Of a DNA stretch of 64,000 nucleotides, positions 1-8,651 are shown piece after piece. Origin of the DNA: Hydrogenophaga flava NBRC 102514 (GTDB lineage: Bacteria > Pseudomonadota > Gammaproteobacteria > Burkholderiales > Burkholderiaceae_C). The stretch lies in assembly GCF_001571145.1 (NCBI RefSeq), contig NZ_BCTF01000009.1:96341-160340 (forward strand), in the 5' to 3' direction. Under the pieces are notes generated by a model, which worked only from the letters and a program-made list of their open reading frames with translations, was not told where the DNA came from and did not search any database. The position numbers and the translations under genes were made by a program. Every line of letters begins with the position of its first letter. Positions within the stretch are counted from its first letter, which is position 1.

Positions 1-592
1 CGGACACGGCCTTGATTTCCATGTCGTTCATCTTGGCGGCCACGCCGGTCATCTGGGCGTTGTTGTTGCGGGCACCAGCGCGGAACGCGTTGAGCTGGGT
101 GCGGGTGTACTCGGCATGTTGGCCCGACAGACGCGGGTACTGGGCCGGAATGCCAGACCCGGTGGGGCCGTGGCAGCCAGCGCAGGCGGCGATCTGGCGA
201 TCCTGGATGCCACCCCGGTAGATGCGCTCACCGACGCGGACCAAGTCCTTTTCGGTGGCAAAACCGGTGGTGGCATTCTGGTCGGCCAGCCAGTAGGCGA
301 TGTTGCGCATGTCCTCGTCGGACAGGGCGGAAGCAAACCCCTTCATCACCGCGTTGTCGCGCTTGCCCGACTTGAACTCCTGCAGCTGCTTGACCAGGTA
401 CTCCGGGTGCTGGCGGGCGAGCTTGGGATTGGCGGGCGTGGTCGAATTGCCATCGGCCGCGTGACAGGCCACGCACACCTGGCCGTACAGGGCAGCACCC
501 TTGGCAAGATCGGGCTTGGCGGTCTGAGCATGAGCGCTGAACGACAGGACGGCCGCTGCGGCGGCGCAAAGAAGTGATGCAGGCAATTTCAT
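1..592 (-). CDS. Di-heme cytochrome c4-type protein (3' end cut by window edge)
   Basis: Periplasmic electron carrier. The protein opens with a Sec signal peptide (MKLPASLLCAAAAAVLSFSAHAQ) and shows two class I heme-binding motifs, CVACH near residue 42 and CAGCH near residue 138, each followed by the repeated cytochrome c fold. Each half has a late sequence of the type ALSDEDMRNIAYWLADQ. Two such domains in one roughly 200-residue chain is the cytochrome c4 architecture, which feeds electrons to terminal oxidases. About 197 codons are visible and the frame is still open at base 1, so only the last few residues are missing. It is divergent from engB, as in many betaproteobacteria. The family is clear; the specific electron partner is inferred. 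Confidence 0.9.
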   Translation of the reverse strand, partial: MKLPASLLCAAAAAVLSFSAHAQTAKPDLAKGAALYGQVCVACHAADGNSTTPANPKLARQHPEYLVKQLQEFKSGKRDNAVMKGFASALSDEDMRNIAYWLADQNATTGFATEKDLVRVGERIYRGGIQDRQIAACAGCHGPTGSGIPAQYPRLSGQHAEYTRTQLNAFRAGARNNNAQMTGVAAKMNDMEIKAVS

Positions 593-695
593 GTCTGGGG
601 CTGTCGTCACAGGGACGGCGTCGGGTTGATTGGAATTCGCAGGGAAACAGAAGACAACCGGGGGATTTTACAATGGCCCATTGGTAATACCCCTG

Positions 696-1415
696 ATGAC
701 CCACGCCCCCACCTCCTCCTCCACCGCCCCGCGCCCCACACGCCCGGACCCCAAGATCGCCCATGGCTGGCTGCACACGGCGCGATTCCTGACCACCGCG
801 CCACAGCTGGAGCACCTGCCTGCCCTGGATCTGCCGGAAATCGCTTTCGTCGGGCGCTCCAACGCTGGCAAGTCGACCTCGATCAACACGCTGACCCAGC
901 AGAAGCGCCTGGCCTTCGCATCCAAGACACCGGGTCGCACGCAGAGCATCAACCTGTTCGCACTGGGCAAGCAGGGCGTCACCGATGCGGTGCTGGCCGA
1001 TCTCCCGGGCTATGGCTACGCAGCGGTGCCCAAGGAAGCCAAGCTGCGCTGGCAGCGCGTGATGGCCAACTACCTGGTCACGCGTGAAAACCTGCGTGCG
1101 GTGGTGCTGCTGTGCGACCCGCGTTTGGGGCTGACCGAGCTGGACGAGGCCCTGCTGGAGATCATTCGCCCTCGCGTCGAAGAAGGTCTGAAGTTTCTGG
1201 TGCTGCTGACCAAGGCCGACAAGCTTAACCGTGCAGAGGCCAACAAGGCATTGTCTATCGCGAAGCTGCAGGCCGGCGGCGGCGAGGTCCGGCTGTTCTC
1301 GGCGCTCAAGAAGCAGGGCCTGGACGAGGTGGCGCTGCTGCTCTGGGACTGGGCCCATGAAGCGCCCGCCACGCCCCCGGCTGCGGACGAAGGCGCCGAC
1401 GACGCTCAGCGATAG
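696..1415 (+). CDS. engB: Ribosome biogenesis GTP-binding protein EngB/YsxC
   Basis: Essential TRAFAC GTPase that assists late assembly of the 50S ribosomal subunit. The G1 loop GRSNAGKS, the G3 motif DLPGYG, the G4 motif TKAD and the late SAL motif (FSALKKQG) are all present and correctly ordered. The start at 696 (MTHAPTSS) gives 239 residues. An in-frame upstream ATG at 630 would add 22 residues with no family similarity, so it was not used. The alanine/proline-rich N-terminus and acidic C-terminus are typical variable tails. The 3' end overlaps the convergent acyltransferase gene by 10 bases. Confidence 0.95.
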   Translation: MTHAPTSSSTAPRPTRPDPKIAHGWLHTARFLTTAPQLEHLPALDLPEIAFVGRSNAGKSTSINTLTQQKRLAFASKTPGRTQSINLFALGKQGVTDAVLADLPGYGYAAVPKEAKLRWQRVMANYLVTRENLRAVVLLCDPRLGLTELDEALLEIIRPRVEEGLKFLVLLTKADKLNRAEANKALSIAKLQAGGGEVRLFSALKKQGLDEVALLLWDWAHEAPATPPAADEGADDAQR

Positions 1416-2317
1416 AACGAGGGTTCACCCGCCGGTCGGGTCTTGAAGCGCTTGTGCACCCAGTAGTACTGCTCGGGTGTTTCATCGATCCACTCCTGCA
1501 ACTGCCGGTTCATGCGCGCGGTGTCGGCCACCACGTCCTCGGTCGGAAAGTCCTGCCAGGGCGGCAGCACCGTGATGTCGTAGCCCTCCGGCGTCAGGCG
1601 GCTCAGGATGGGCAGCACGCGAGCACCTCCCATGCGCGCAAAGCGCGAGAGCGAGGGAATCGTCGCCGCCGTCACCCCATAAAACGGCACAAACACCGAA
1701 TCGCGGGGCCCATAGTCCATGTCAGGCAGCATGTACAGCGGCTCCCCGGCCCGCAGTGCGTTCACCAGCGCCTTGAGCCCGGCGCTCTTGGCCACGATGT
1801 GCGGCTCGCCGAAGCGGCGCCGGCCTTCGGCCATCCACTGGTCCATCACCGGGTTGCGCTGGCGGGCGTACAGGCCACAGAAGCGGCGCTCCACATGGGC
1901 CGTCAGCCCGATCCAGCCCGCGTCCATGCCGACAAAATGCGGCGCGAACAGCAGTGTCGGGGCCGTGCTCTGCAGTTCGTGCACCGCACCCCGCAGGCGC
2001 AGGCGGCTGCGGACCTGCTCCGGGTGTCCCTCCCACAGCCAGCCCCGGTCCAGCCAGGCCTGGGCAAACAGCACGAAATGCTGGCGCACCATGCGCCGGC
2101 GCTGCGCGGCGTCCTGCTGGGGAAAACAGAGCCCGAGGTTGATCTCGGCGATGCGGCGGCGGCGCCCCACCAGGGCGTACAGCAGCCATCCGAGCACCGC
2201 GCCCAACCCTCGCAGCCAGGACAGCGGCAGGTGGCGGGTGATGCGCAACATGCCCAGCACCGCCAGGCTCAGCAAGGTTTTCAGGATCGGGCCGCGCGAA
2301 GGCGAAGAAGCGGTCAT
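1406..2317 (-). CDS. LpxL/HtrB-family lysophospholipid (lipid A-type) acyltransferase, second copy
   Basis: Inner-membrane acyltransferase of the LpxL/LpxM family, which adds a secondary acyl chain to lipid A precursors. The catalytic HX4D motif appears as HFVGMD in APHFVGMDAG, and the downstream conserved block LYMLPDMDYGPRDSVFVPFYG is typical. A hydrophobic N-terminal segment (LLSLAVLGMLRI) anchors the protein. The start at 2317 overlaps the stop of the preceding acyltransferase by 4 bases (ATGA), so the two are translationally coupled; the longer form from 2407 would run inside the upstream gene. Length 303 residues is normal. Which acyl chain or position it transfers cannot be read from the sequence. 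Confidence 0.9.
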   Translation of the reverse strand: MTASSPSRGPILKTLLSLAVLGMLRITRHLPLSWLRGLGAVLGWLLYALVGRRRRIAEINLGLCFPQQDAAQRRRMVRQHFVLFAQAWLDRGWLWEGHPEQVRSRLRLRGAVHELQSTAPTLLFAPHFVGMDAGWIGLTAHVERRFCGLYARQRNPVMDQWMAEGRRRFGEPHIVAKSAGLKALVNALRAGEPLYMLPDMDYGPRDSVFVPFYGVTAATIPSLSRFARMGGARVLPILSRLTPEGYDITVLPPWQDFPTEDVVADTARMNRQLQEWIDETPEQYYWVHKRFKTRPAGEPSFYR

Positions 2318-3294
2318 GTGGAGCGCTCGGCCTCCAGCCGTGCCGAATGGCTGACGCCGGACGGCGACTTGTAGCGGTCGTAGGACCAGAGGTACTGGGC
2401 TGGACACTCCCGCACCAGGGACTCCATGGCGAGATTGATCTGGTGCGCCGCATCCTGCGGGTCCGCCGACAGCTGACCACCCGCTTCAGGGCGGAAAGGC
2501 CGCAGGCGCACCCGGTAGCCGCGCCCCCAGGACAGGCGTTCGCCCCAGATGAGCAACACGCGGGCCCCCGCTGTCAGCGCCAGCCGGGCCGAGAGGGTCA
2601 TGGTGTAGGCGTCACGGCCGAAGAAAGGCGCCCAGACCCCCTGCCCTTCGGGCGGCACCTGGTCGGGCAACAGCCCTACCCCCTGGTGCTGCTTAAGGGC
2701 CTTGATCAGCTGCTTGACGCCCGCGAGCGTGGTCGGTGCGGTCAATAGGCCGGGTCGGCTGCGGGCCTGCTCCATGATTTCGCGCAGCCAGGGCTGGCGC
2801 GCCGGGCGGTACAGCACGGTCACCGGCATGCGGTCGCCGAAATGCTGGGCAAACAGCTGCGCGGTGACTTCGAAACACCCGAGGTGCGGGGTCAGGAACA
2901 GGACGCCATTGCCCTCGGCAATGGCCTGTTCGATGAGCTCCCGGCCTTCCCACTCCAGATGCACGGGTGCCCCCAGCCACAGGCGCGGCAGCTCGGTGAC
3001 CATCTTGCCCGCCTCCGCCACCGAGGCGAGCGCAACCGACCGGGGGAAACCGGCCTGCGCTGCGTGGCTGAACAGGGTGCGCCGGTAGCGACCGGACAGG
3101 GCAAAACTCAGCCAGCCCAACAGCCAGCCAAGGCCATGCAGCAGTGGCAGCGGCAGGCGCGAAAGAAACCGGAACAGGAGTGGATACAAAGCCGTCAAAC
3201 CAACAAGAAGGCGGGTCTCGCCACCGCTTTTGAGTGCATCTCCGGGCGTCTTCAACACGCGGCCGCCATGCGGATGGGCGTAAAATCCGCCCAT
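2314..3294 (-). CDS. LpxL/HtrB-family lysophospholipid (lipid A-type) acyltransferase, first copy
   Basis: Second member of the LpxL/LpxM family and the promoter-proximal gene of the pair. The HX4E catalytic motif is HLGCFE (LTPHLGCFEVTAQLF), followed by LLPDQVPPEGQGVWAPFFG, the family's second conserved block. An N-terminal membrane segment lies around residues 31-65. The annotated ATG at 3294 leaves a 30-residue leader before homology begins; a GTG or TTG around 3258 with a GGCGG stretch in front is a plausible alternative start. The gene is divergent from metK with 104 bases between them. Together with its partner it probably supplies the two late acylations of lipid A (inference). Confidence 0.9.
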   Translation of the reverse strand: MGGFYAHPHGGRVLKTPGDALKSGGETRLLVGLTALYPLLFRFLSRLPLPLLHGLGWLLGWLSFALSGRYRRTLFSHAAQAGFPRSVALASVAEAGKMVTELPRLWLGAPVHLEWEGRELIEQAIAEGNGVLFLTPHLGCFEVTAQLFAQHFGDRMPVTVLYRPARQPWLREIMEQARSRPGLLTAPTTLAGVKQLIKALKQHQGVGLLPDQVPPEGQGVWAPFFGRDAYTMTLSARLALTAGARVLLIWGERLSWGRGYRVRLRPFRPEAGGQLSADPQDAAHQINLAMESLVRECPAQYLWSYDRYKSPSGVSHSARLEAERST

Positions 3295-3304
3295 CGCCGA
3301 GTTA

Positions 3305-3393
3305 TTGAACTAATTGCGGGGCGATTCACAAATACCGCTAAAGCGTTCGCCGAACCCAGAAAGACCGGCAACGCCGGTTCAAACATTCTGGAG
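3305..3393 (+). promoter_or_regulatory. Candidate metK promoter, leader hairpin and ribosome binding site
   Basis: TTGAAC at 3305-3310 and ACAAAT at 3328-3333 are 17 bases apart, a reasonable sigma-70 fit. A short hairpin ACCGGC-AAC-GCCGGT sits at 3364-3378, followed by GGAG at 3390-3393 in front of the metK ATG. I do not recognise a known SAM or SAH riboswitch in the roughly 65-base leader. Confidence 0.35.
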
Positions 3394-3398
3394 TTTAT

Positions 3399-4577
3399 AT
3401 GGCGAACGACTTTCTCTTCACGTCCGAATCCGTCTCCGAAGGCCACCCCGACAAGGTCGCCGACCAGATCTCGGACGCCATCCTCGACGCGATCTTCAAG
3501 CAGGACCCGCGCTCGCGCGTGGCCGCCGAGACGCTGTGCAACACGGGCCTCGTGGTGCTGGCGGGTGAAATCACCACCAACGCCCACGTCGATTACATCC
3601 AGGTGGCGCGCGACACCATCAAGCGCATCGGCTACGACAACACCGAGTACGGCATCGACTACAAGGGCTGCGCGGTCATGGTCTGCTACGACAAGCAGTC
3701 CAACGACATCGCCCAGGGCGTGGACCACGCCAGCGACGACCACCTGAACACCGGTGCCGGCGACCAGGGCCTGATGTTCGGCTACGCCTGCGACGAAACG
3801 CCCGAGCTGATGCCCGCGCCGATCTACTACGCGCACCGCCTGGTCGAGCGCCAGGCCCAGCTGCGCAAGGACGGACGCCTGCCCTTCCTGCGGCCCGATG
3901 CCAAGAGCCAGGTCACCATGCGCTACGTCGACGGCAAGCCGCACAGCATCGACACCGTGGTGCTGTCAAGCCAGCACGCGCCCGAGTGGAGCCTGGGCGA
4001 CAAGATGAAGCCCGAGTTCAACGAGGCCATCATCGAAGAGATCATCAAGCCGGTGCTGCCCAAGGAATGGCTGCAGAACACCCGCTACCTGATCAACCCG
4101 ACCGGCCGTTTCGTCGTTGGTGGCCCGCAGGGCGACTGCGGACTGACCGGACGCAAGATCATTGTGGACACCTATGGCGGTGCCTGCCCCCATGGTGGCG
4201 GTGCCTTCTCGGGCAAGGATCCCTCCAAGGTCGACCGTTCCGCCGCCTACGCCGCGCGCTACGTGGCCAAGAACGTGGTTGCCGCCGGCCTGGCGCGCCA
4301 GTGCCAGGTGCAGGTGGCCTACGCCATTGGTGTGGCCAAGCCGATGAACATCACGGTGTACACCGAAGGCACCGGCAAGATCAGCGACGAGAAGCTCAGC
4401 GCCATCGTGGCCGAGGTGTTCGACCTGCGTCCGAAGGGCATCATCCAGATGCTGGACCTGCTGCGCCCGATCTACGAGAAGACCGCTGCCTACGGCCACT
4501 TCGGCCGCGAGGAGCCGGAGTTCAGCTGGGAACGCACCGACAAGGTGGAGGCGCTGCGCGCTGCCGCCGGCCTGTAA
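3399..4577 (+). CDS. metK: S-adenosylmethionine synthetase
   Basis: Makes S-adenosylmethionine from methionine and ATP, the cell's main methyl donor. Hallmarks are [13 protein letters not shown] at the N-terminus, the [12 protein letters not shown] hexapeptide region, and the glycine-rich P-loop-like [19 protein letters not shown]. The length of 392 residues matches the family. The start is supported by GGAG six bases upstream. A strong terminator follows 24 bases after the stop codon, so metK is probably a single-gene transcript. Confidence 0.99.
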   Translation: MANDFLFTSESVSEGHPDKVADQISDAILDAIFKQDPRSRVAAETLCNTGLVVLAGEITTNAHVDYIQVARDTIKRIGYDNTEYGIDYKGCAVMVCYDKQSNDIAQGVDHASDDHLNTGAGDQGLMFGYACDETPELMPAPIYYAHRLVERQAQLRKDGRLPFLRPDAKSQVTMRYVDGKPHSIDTVVLSSQHAPEWSLGDKMKPEFNEAIIEEIIKPVLPKEWLQNTRYLINPTGRFVVGGPQGDCGLTGRKIIVDTYGGACPHGGGAFSGKDPSKVDRSAAYAARYVAKNVVAAGLARQCQVQVAYAIGVAKPMNITVYTEGTGKISDEKLSAIVAEVFDLRPKGIIQMLDLLRPIYEKTAAYGHFGREEPEFSWERTDKVEALRAAAGL

Positions 4578-4601
4578 GTCCTTTGCCTTCCTCTCGACAA
4601 A

Positions 4602-4625
4602 AGCCCCGCATCGCGGGGCTTTTTT
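4602..4625 (+). terminator. Rho-independent terminator of metK
   Basis: Perfect 8-bp stem AGCCCCGC-ATC-GCGGGGCT followed by five T residues, just after the metK stop. Confidence 0.93.
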
Positions 4626-4742
4626 ATGGTTCCAAGCGGCGGGCCACAGGTCCACAATGCCTGAAGTTTTCCGTCCGGTCGCCGATACGGATGGAACGGC
4701 AACTCATGCCTTTTGCAACGCCACGACCTGGAGCCTGGAACC

Positions 4743-6821
4743 ATGGAAACCCCTGTCTGCCCGGATCGGACCGACACCGCCAGTCCCGAACTTGAACGCC
4801 TGGTGGCTTTGCGCACGCAGGAGCTCAAGATCGCCCTGGAGCGTGCACAGTCGCTGTATGACCAGGCCCCCTGCGGGTATTTGTCGCTGGACGCCGACCT
4901 GCGATTTGTCAACCTCAACCGCACACTGCTGGACTGGCTCGGCTACGAGCGCGAGGAACTGATCGACCAGCATCGCGACCTGGCGTCGCTGCTGGAGCCG
5001 GAGTGGACGGCGCTCATGCGCGTGCGCATGCAGCACCTGATCGACACGGGCCGCACCGACCCGCTGGAACTGGAGGTTCGCCGCAAGGACGGCTCCCGCT
5101 TCCACGCACTGTGTTCCTCGACCTCGGTGGTCGATGCGCAAGGCCGCTTCCTCTACAGCAACACCACGGTCACCGACATCAGCGAGCGCAAGGCGACAGA
5201 GCAGCGGCTGGCCGCGCACGACGCCTTCCTGCGCAGCATCACCGACCGCATCCCGACGCACCTGGCCTACTACGACAAGGACCTGATCTGCCGGTTTGCC
5301 AACACCGCCCACGCGGCGCGCAGCGGCCGTCTGGTCAGCGAGATGGTGGGGGCCCACCTCAGCCAGCTGGTGGACCCCGAGCAGTTGCCGGACATCCTGC
5401 CGCACGTGGCCGATGCCCTGAACGGCCAGAAGCAGACCTTCGAGGCCGAGCGCACCGAAGCCGACGGCTCGCGCAGCTTCTACGAGATCCATTACATCCC
5501 CGACTTCCAGCTGGGCATCGTCGAAGGCATCTTCATCGAGCTGCACGACATCACCGAGCGCCGCCGCACCGAAGAGTTCGTGCTGGAGGCCAACCGCGAC
5601 CTCGAAGAGCGCGTGCGCGAACGCACCGCCGAGCTGTTCCAGAGCGAGCAGCGCTACCGCCTGATGGTCGACGCCATCCAGGACCACTGCATCTACTTCG
5701 TCGACGAGTCCGGTGCCGTCACCGAATGGACCGAAAGCGCCCAGCGCCTGCACGGCTTCACGCGCACCCAGATGATCGGCAAGCCCTACCTGCGGCTGCT
5801 GGCGGTGGACAACGCCGGAGAAGACGAGGTCGACCCGGCGCAGGTGCTGCGCCTGGCCACGGCGCACGGCCAGTGGGAAACCCGCGGCTGGCGCCTGCGC
5901 GACGACGGCTCGCGCTTCTGGGCGCACACGGTGCTGACCGCGCTGCGCAACGAGGCCGGCGAGCTGCAGGGCCTGTCCTGCATCACGCGCGACATGACCG
6001 CCGCCAAGAGCCTGGAGGACGTGATGAACGACCTCAACAAGGAACTGGAAAAGCGCGTGGCCGAACGCACCCAGCAGCTGGTGGCGGCCAACAAGGACCT
6101 GGACGTGTTCTCGCACATGGTCTCGCACGACCTGCGCGCGCCACTGCGCCACATCAGCAGCTTCGTCACCCTGCTGCAAGAGCAGCTGGGCGAGGTCAAG
6201 GACCCGATCGCGCAGCAGTACCTGAACTCGATCAACAAGGCCAGCAAGCGCATGAGCCACATGATCGAAGGCCTGCTGGAATACGCCCGCCTCGGCCGCG
6301 TGGCCATCGAGGCCCAGCCGGTGCCGATGGCACCGCTGCTGGAGGGGCTGATCGCGCACCTGAAACAGGAAAGCCAGGGCCGCAATATCGAATGGGTGGT
6401 CGAGGACGACCTGCCGGTGGTGCGTGGCGACGCGATGCTGCTGGCCCAGGCCTTCGGCAACCTGCTGAACAACTCGGTCAAGTACACGCGGCCGCGCGAG
6501 AAGGCGCACATCGAGGTCGGCTGGAAGATCAATCCCGTGGGCGGCCGCACTTTCTTCGTTCACGACAACGGCGTCGGCTTCGACCTGGAGAAGGCGCACA
6601 ACCTGTTCGTGATGTTCCAGCGCCAGCACCACTCGATGGACTTCGAGGGCACGGGCACCGGCCTGGCGCTGTCGCAGCGCATCATCGAGCGCCACGGCGG
6701 CCGCATCTGGGCCGAAAGCGCGCCCGGCGAGGGCTGCACTTTCTACTTCACGCTGCCGTTCGATGGGCCCGAGCCCGAGATGGACTTTCCGAAGTCGTCG
6801 ATGGCCGACCTGACGGTCTGA
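4743..6821 (+). CDS. Soluble multi-PAS sensor histidine kinase
   Basis: Cytoplasmic sensor kinase with three successive PAS/PAC units (roughly residues 25-160, 165-290 and 300-435), the first two ending in the PAC-type DI(S/T)ERR/KAT sequence, joined by short coiled coils (LEERVRERTAELFQSEQ and LEKRVAERTQQL). A HisKA domain follows with the phosphoacceptor His in FSHMVSHDLRAPLRH (His462 from this start), then a HATPase domain with N box NLLNNSVKYTR, G1 DNGVGFD and G2 GTGTGLAL. There is no membrane segment. The ATG at 4743 was preferred over 4713 because GGAG lies about 8 bases upstream. No response regulator is adjacent, so it is an orphan kinase; cofactor and signal are unknown. Confidence 0.9.
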   Translation: METPVCPDRTDTASPELERLVALRTQELKIALERAQSLYDQAPCGYLSLDADLRFVNLNRTLLDWLGYEREELIDQHRDLASLLEPEWTALMRVRMQHLIDTGRTDPLELEVRRKDGSRFHALCSSTSVVDAQGRFLYSNTTVTDISERKATEQRLAAHDAFLRSITDRIPTHLAYYDKDLICRFANTAHAARSGRLVSEMVGAHLSQLVDPEQLPDILPHVADALNGQKQTFEAERTEADGSRSFYEIHYIPDFQLGIVEGIFIELHDITERRRTEEFVLEANRDLEERVRERTAELFQSEQRYRLMVDAIQDHCIYFVDESGAVTEWTESAQRLHGFTRTQMIGKPYLRLLAVDNAGEDEVDPAQVLRLATAHGQWETRGWRLRDDGSRFWAHTVLTALRNEAGELQGLSCITRDMTAAKSLEDVMNDLNKELEKRVAERTQQLVAANKDLDVFSHMVSHDLRAPLRHISSFVTLLQEQLGEVKDPIAQQYLNSINKASKRMSHMIEGLLEYARLGRVAIEAQPVPMAPLLEGLIAHLKQESQGRNIEWVVEDDLPVVRGDAMLLAQAFGNLLNNSVKYTRPREKAHIEVGWKINPVGGRTFFVHDNGVGFDLEKAHNLFVMFQRQHHSMDFEGTGTGLALSQRIIERHGGRIWAESAPGEGCTFYFTLPFDGPEPEMDFPKSSMADLTV

Positions 6822-6842
6822 GCACCCGGCCCGCCGCCGGGC

Positions 6843-8651
6843 TCAGATCTGAAGCGGCGGCTGCGAGAGGTGCAGCACCACCTTGCGCGGATCGTCGGAG
6901 AGGCGGTCCAGCGCCCGGTTCAGGCGCGCCAGCAGGCGCTCGTCGTCGAGCGCATCTTCCAGCGAGTCCTTGTCGTCCGGCGGGGTGCTGGACACCAGGC
7001 GGAAGCGCAGAGGCAGTTCGACGGGCAGGTTGGGCACCTTCTCCAGCCCCTTTGCCACCACGTGCTGGCCCAGCAGCTTGAGCAGTTCGGGCTTCTGCGG
7101 ACCTTCAATCAACATGGCAAAGCGGGTGTCCGAGATGCGGCACACCGTGTCCACGTCGCGCACCACACTGCTCAGGCGGGACGCTGCCACCACCAGCGCC
7201 CGGTCACCGGCCTCGCGCCCTTCGCGCGCCACGATGTCCGCGTGGTTGGACAGCTCCACCAGCATCACGCCGCAGCGGTGTCCTGAGCGGCGCGCCCGTT
7301 TGAGCGCGTCGCGCAGGCGCAGAAGCAGCACCGGCGTGATCGTCAGGCCCGTCAGCGGGTCGGTGCTTTCCATCGCGCGCAGCCGCGCCCGGTTCTCGCT
7401 GAAGTCCTTGGCCCGCCGGTGCAGGATGTAGAGCAGCAGCGGAATCTCGATCGCCGAGCCGATCAGCACGCCGTACTGCGTGGCAATGCTGTCGGGCAGC
7501 ACGCCGGCGCTGCGCAGCGCCGGGAACGGGTAGCCCAGGTGGACCGGCAGGAAGCCCAGGAAGAGCCAGCCGGCGTAGGTCTCCCCCCGGCGCCAGGTCC
7601 AGATACAGAGCGCGATGCTCAGCACCACCGACAGCAGGCCATAAAGGTTGAGCAGCTTGAAGGCCAGCGGCGACAGCAGGGCCGCGTAGACCAGGGAATA
7701 GACCATGCCGAACAGCGACCAGGCCACCACGAAGCGGTCGACCCCCTGGGAATGGCGCGGCACCGCGCAGGCCTCGCGCACGAACCAGATGCCCGAACCG
7801 GTGAGCCAGAGCATGAAGAACGACGGCGCCAGGTCGTTCCAGGTCGCCCAATGGGGCCAGAAGAACAGCCCCCCGATACCGGTGAACGAGGCCTGGAAGC
7901 CCAGCATGGACGCCACGTAGAAACAGTAGGCGACAAAGGCACGGTCACCATACAGCCGGACGTGAACCCAGCCCAGGAACAGCACCAGCAGCCCGAAACC
8001 GAGGTAGCCGCCGATGAACAGGAAGGTGGCGTAGCGCTTGGACTGCAGGTTCTCCTCGGTCAGCAACTGCAGCCGCGGGCTGGTGGGCGTCGGCGAGTTG
8101 GTCAGCCGCAGCCACAGCGGTTCGGTGAGCCCGGGGGTGACCGCAAACACAGGCGTCTGGTCGGGGTGGCTCCACTCGGCCACCGGCAGGTGGTCGCCGG
8201 CGCGCTGTTCGGTCCATCCCCCGTCCGCCCCGCGGGTGTAGAGGCGGGCGTCGTTGGTGAAGGCGGCGGCGGTCAGCAGCAGGTACCAGCGCCGCTCGGG
8301 GTCCAGATGGCCGGGCTCGATGCGCACCCACAGCGCCGACGAACCGAGCTCGAACGAGCGGTAGTGGTCCATCGACTCCCAGGTGCCCGGGGGTTCGGCA
8401 GCGACCTGGTCCACCGTGGCGCTGCCCAAGGTGTCGATCCAGAACCGCGTGGACAGGGTGATGTCGCCCTCGCCCGGCACCTCATCGGCCCGGGCCGCGA
8501 GGGGCAGCAGCGCGGCCAGCACCAGCAGGCCCAGCAACACCATGTGCCAGCAGGCAGGGGCACAGATGCGGAGGCGGGCGATGGCGCAAGACGGCATGGC
8601 CGGATCGTAGCGGCTGCGCCGCGCAGATGTAACAAAGATCACACCACTCAT
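6843..8651 (-). CDS. 7TMR-DISM receptor with a degenerate GGDEF domain
   Basis: Membrane receptor. A hydrophobic N-terminus (signal peptide or anchor) leads into a periplasmic 7TMR-DISMED2-like sensor domain (about residues 60-205), then seven predicted helices (about 210-420) and a cytoplasmic GGDEF-family domain. The domain keeps DPLTGL but the GGDEF signature is replaced by SDTRF (RISDTRFAML), and the N and R of the usual LTGLxNR are lost, so cyclase activity is unlikely. The RxxD inhibitory c-di-GMP site is kept as RDVD, exactly five residues before SDTRF. The ATG at 8651 overlaps the stop of the upstream fusion gene (ATGA), suggesting coupling; a start at 8597 would give a more standard signal peptide. 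Convergent with the PAS kinase. Confidence 0.85.
   Translation of the reverse strand: MSGVIFVTSARRSRYDPAMPSCAIARLRICAPACWHMVLLGLLVLAALLPLAARADEVPGEGDITLSTRFWIDTLGSATVDQVAAEPPGTWESMDHYRSFELGSSALWVRIEPGHLDPERRWYLLLTAAAFTNDARLYTRGADGGWTEQRAGDHLPVAEWSHPDQTPVFAVTPGLTEPLWLRLTNSPTPTSPRLQLLTEENLQSKRYATFLFIGGYLGFGLLVLFLGWVHVRLYGDRAFVAYCFYVASMLGFQASFTGIGGLFFWPHWATWNDLAPSFFMLWLTGSGIWFVREACAVPRHSQGVDRFVVAWSLFGMVYSLVYAALLSPLAFKLLNLYGLLSVVLSIALCIWTWRRGETYAGWLFLGFLPVHLGYPFPALRSAGVLPDSIATQYGVLIGSAIEIPLLLYILHRRAKDFSENRARLRAMESTDPLTGLTITPVLLLRLRDALKRARRSGHRCGVMLVELSNHADIVAREGREAGDRALVVAASRLSSVVRDVDTVCRISDTRFAMLIEGPQKPELLKLLGQHVVAKGLEKVPNLPVELPLRFRLVSSTPPDDKDSLEDALDDERLLARLNRALDRLSDDPRKVVLHLSQPPLQI

Noticed and set aside
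3295..3398. Possible SAM or SAH riboswitch before metK
   Set aside because: The leader is short and shows just one small hairpin; none of the riboswitch core motifs I know is recognisable.
4704..6695. Long minus-strand open frame (663 codons) antisense to the PAS kinase
   Set aside because: It is rich in Val, Gln, His and Ala with no recognisable domain, as expected from the complement of a GC-rich coding gene; the plus-strand kinase has full family motifs.
6820..6844. Hairpin CCCGGC-CCGCC-GCCGGG between the convergent kinase and receptor genes as a terminator
   Set aside because: It has no T run on either side, so a Rho-independent role is not supported.
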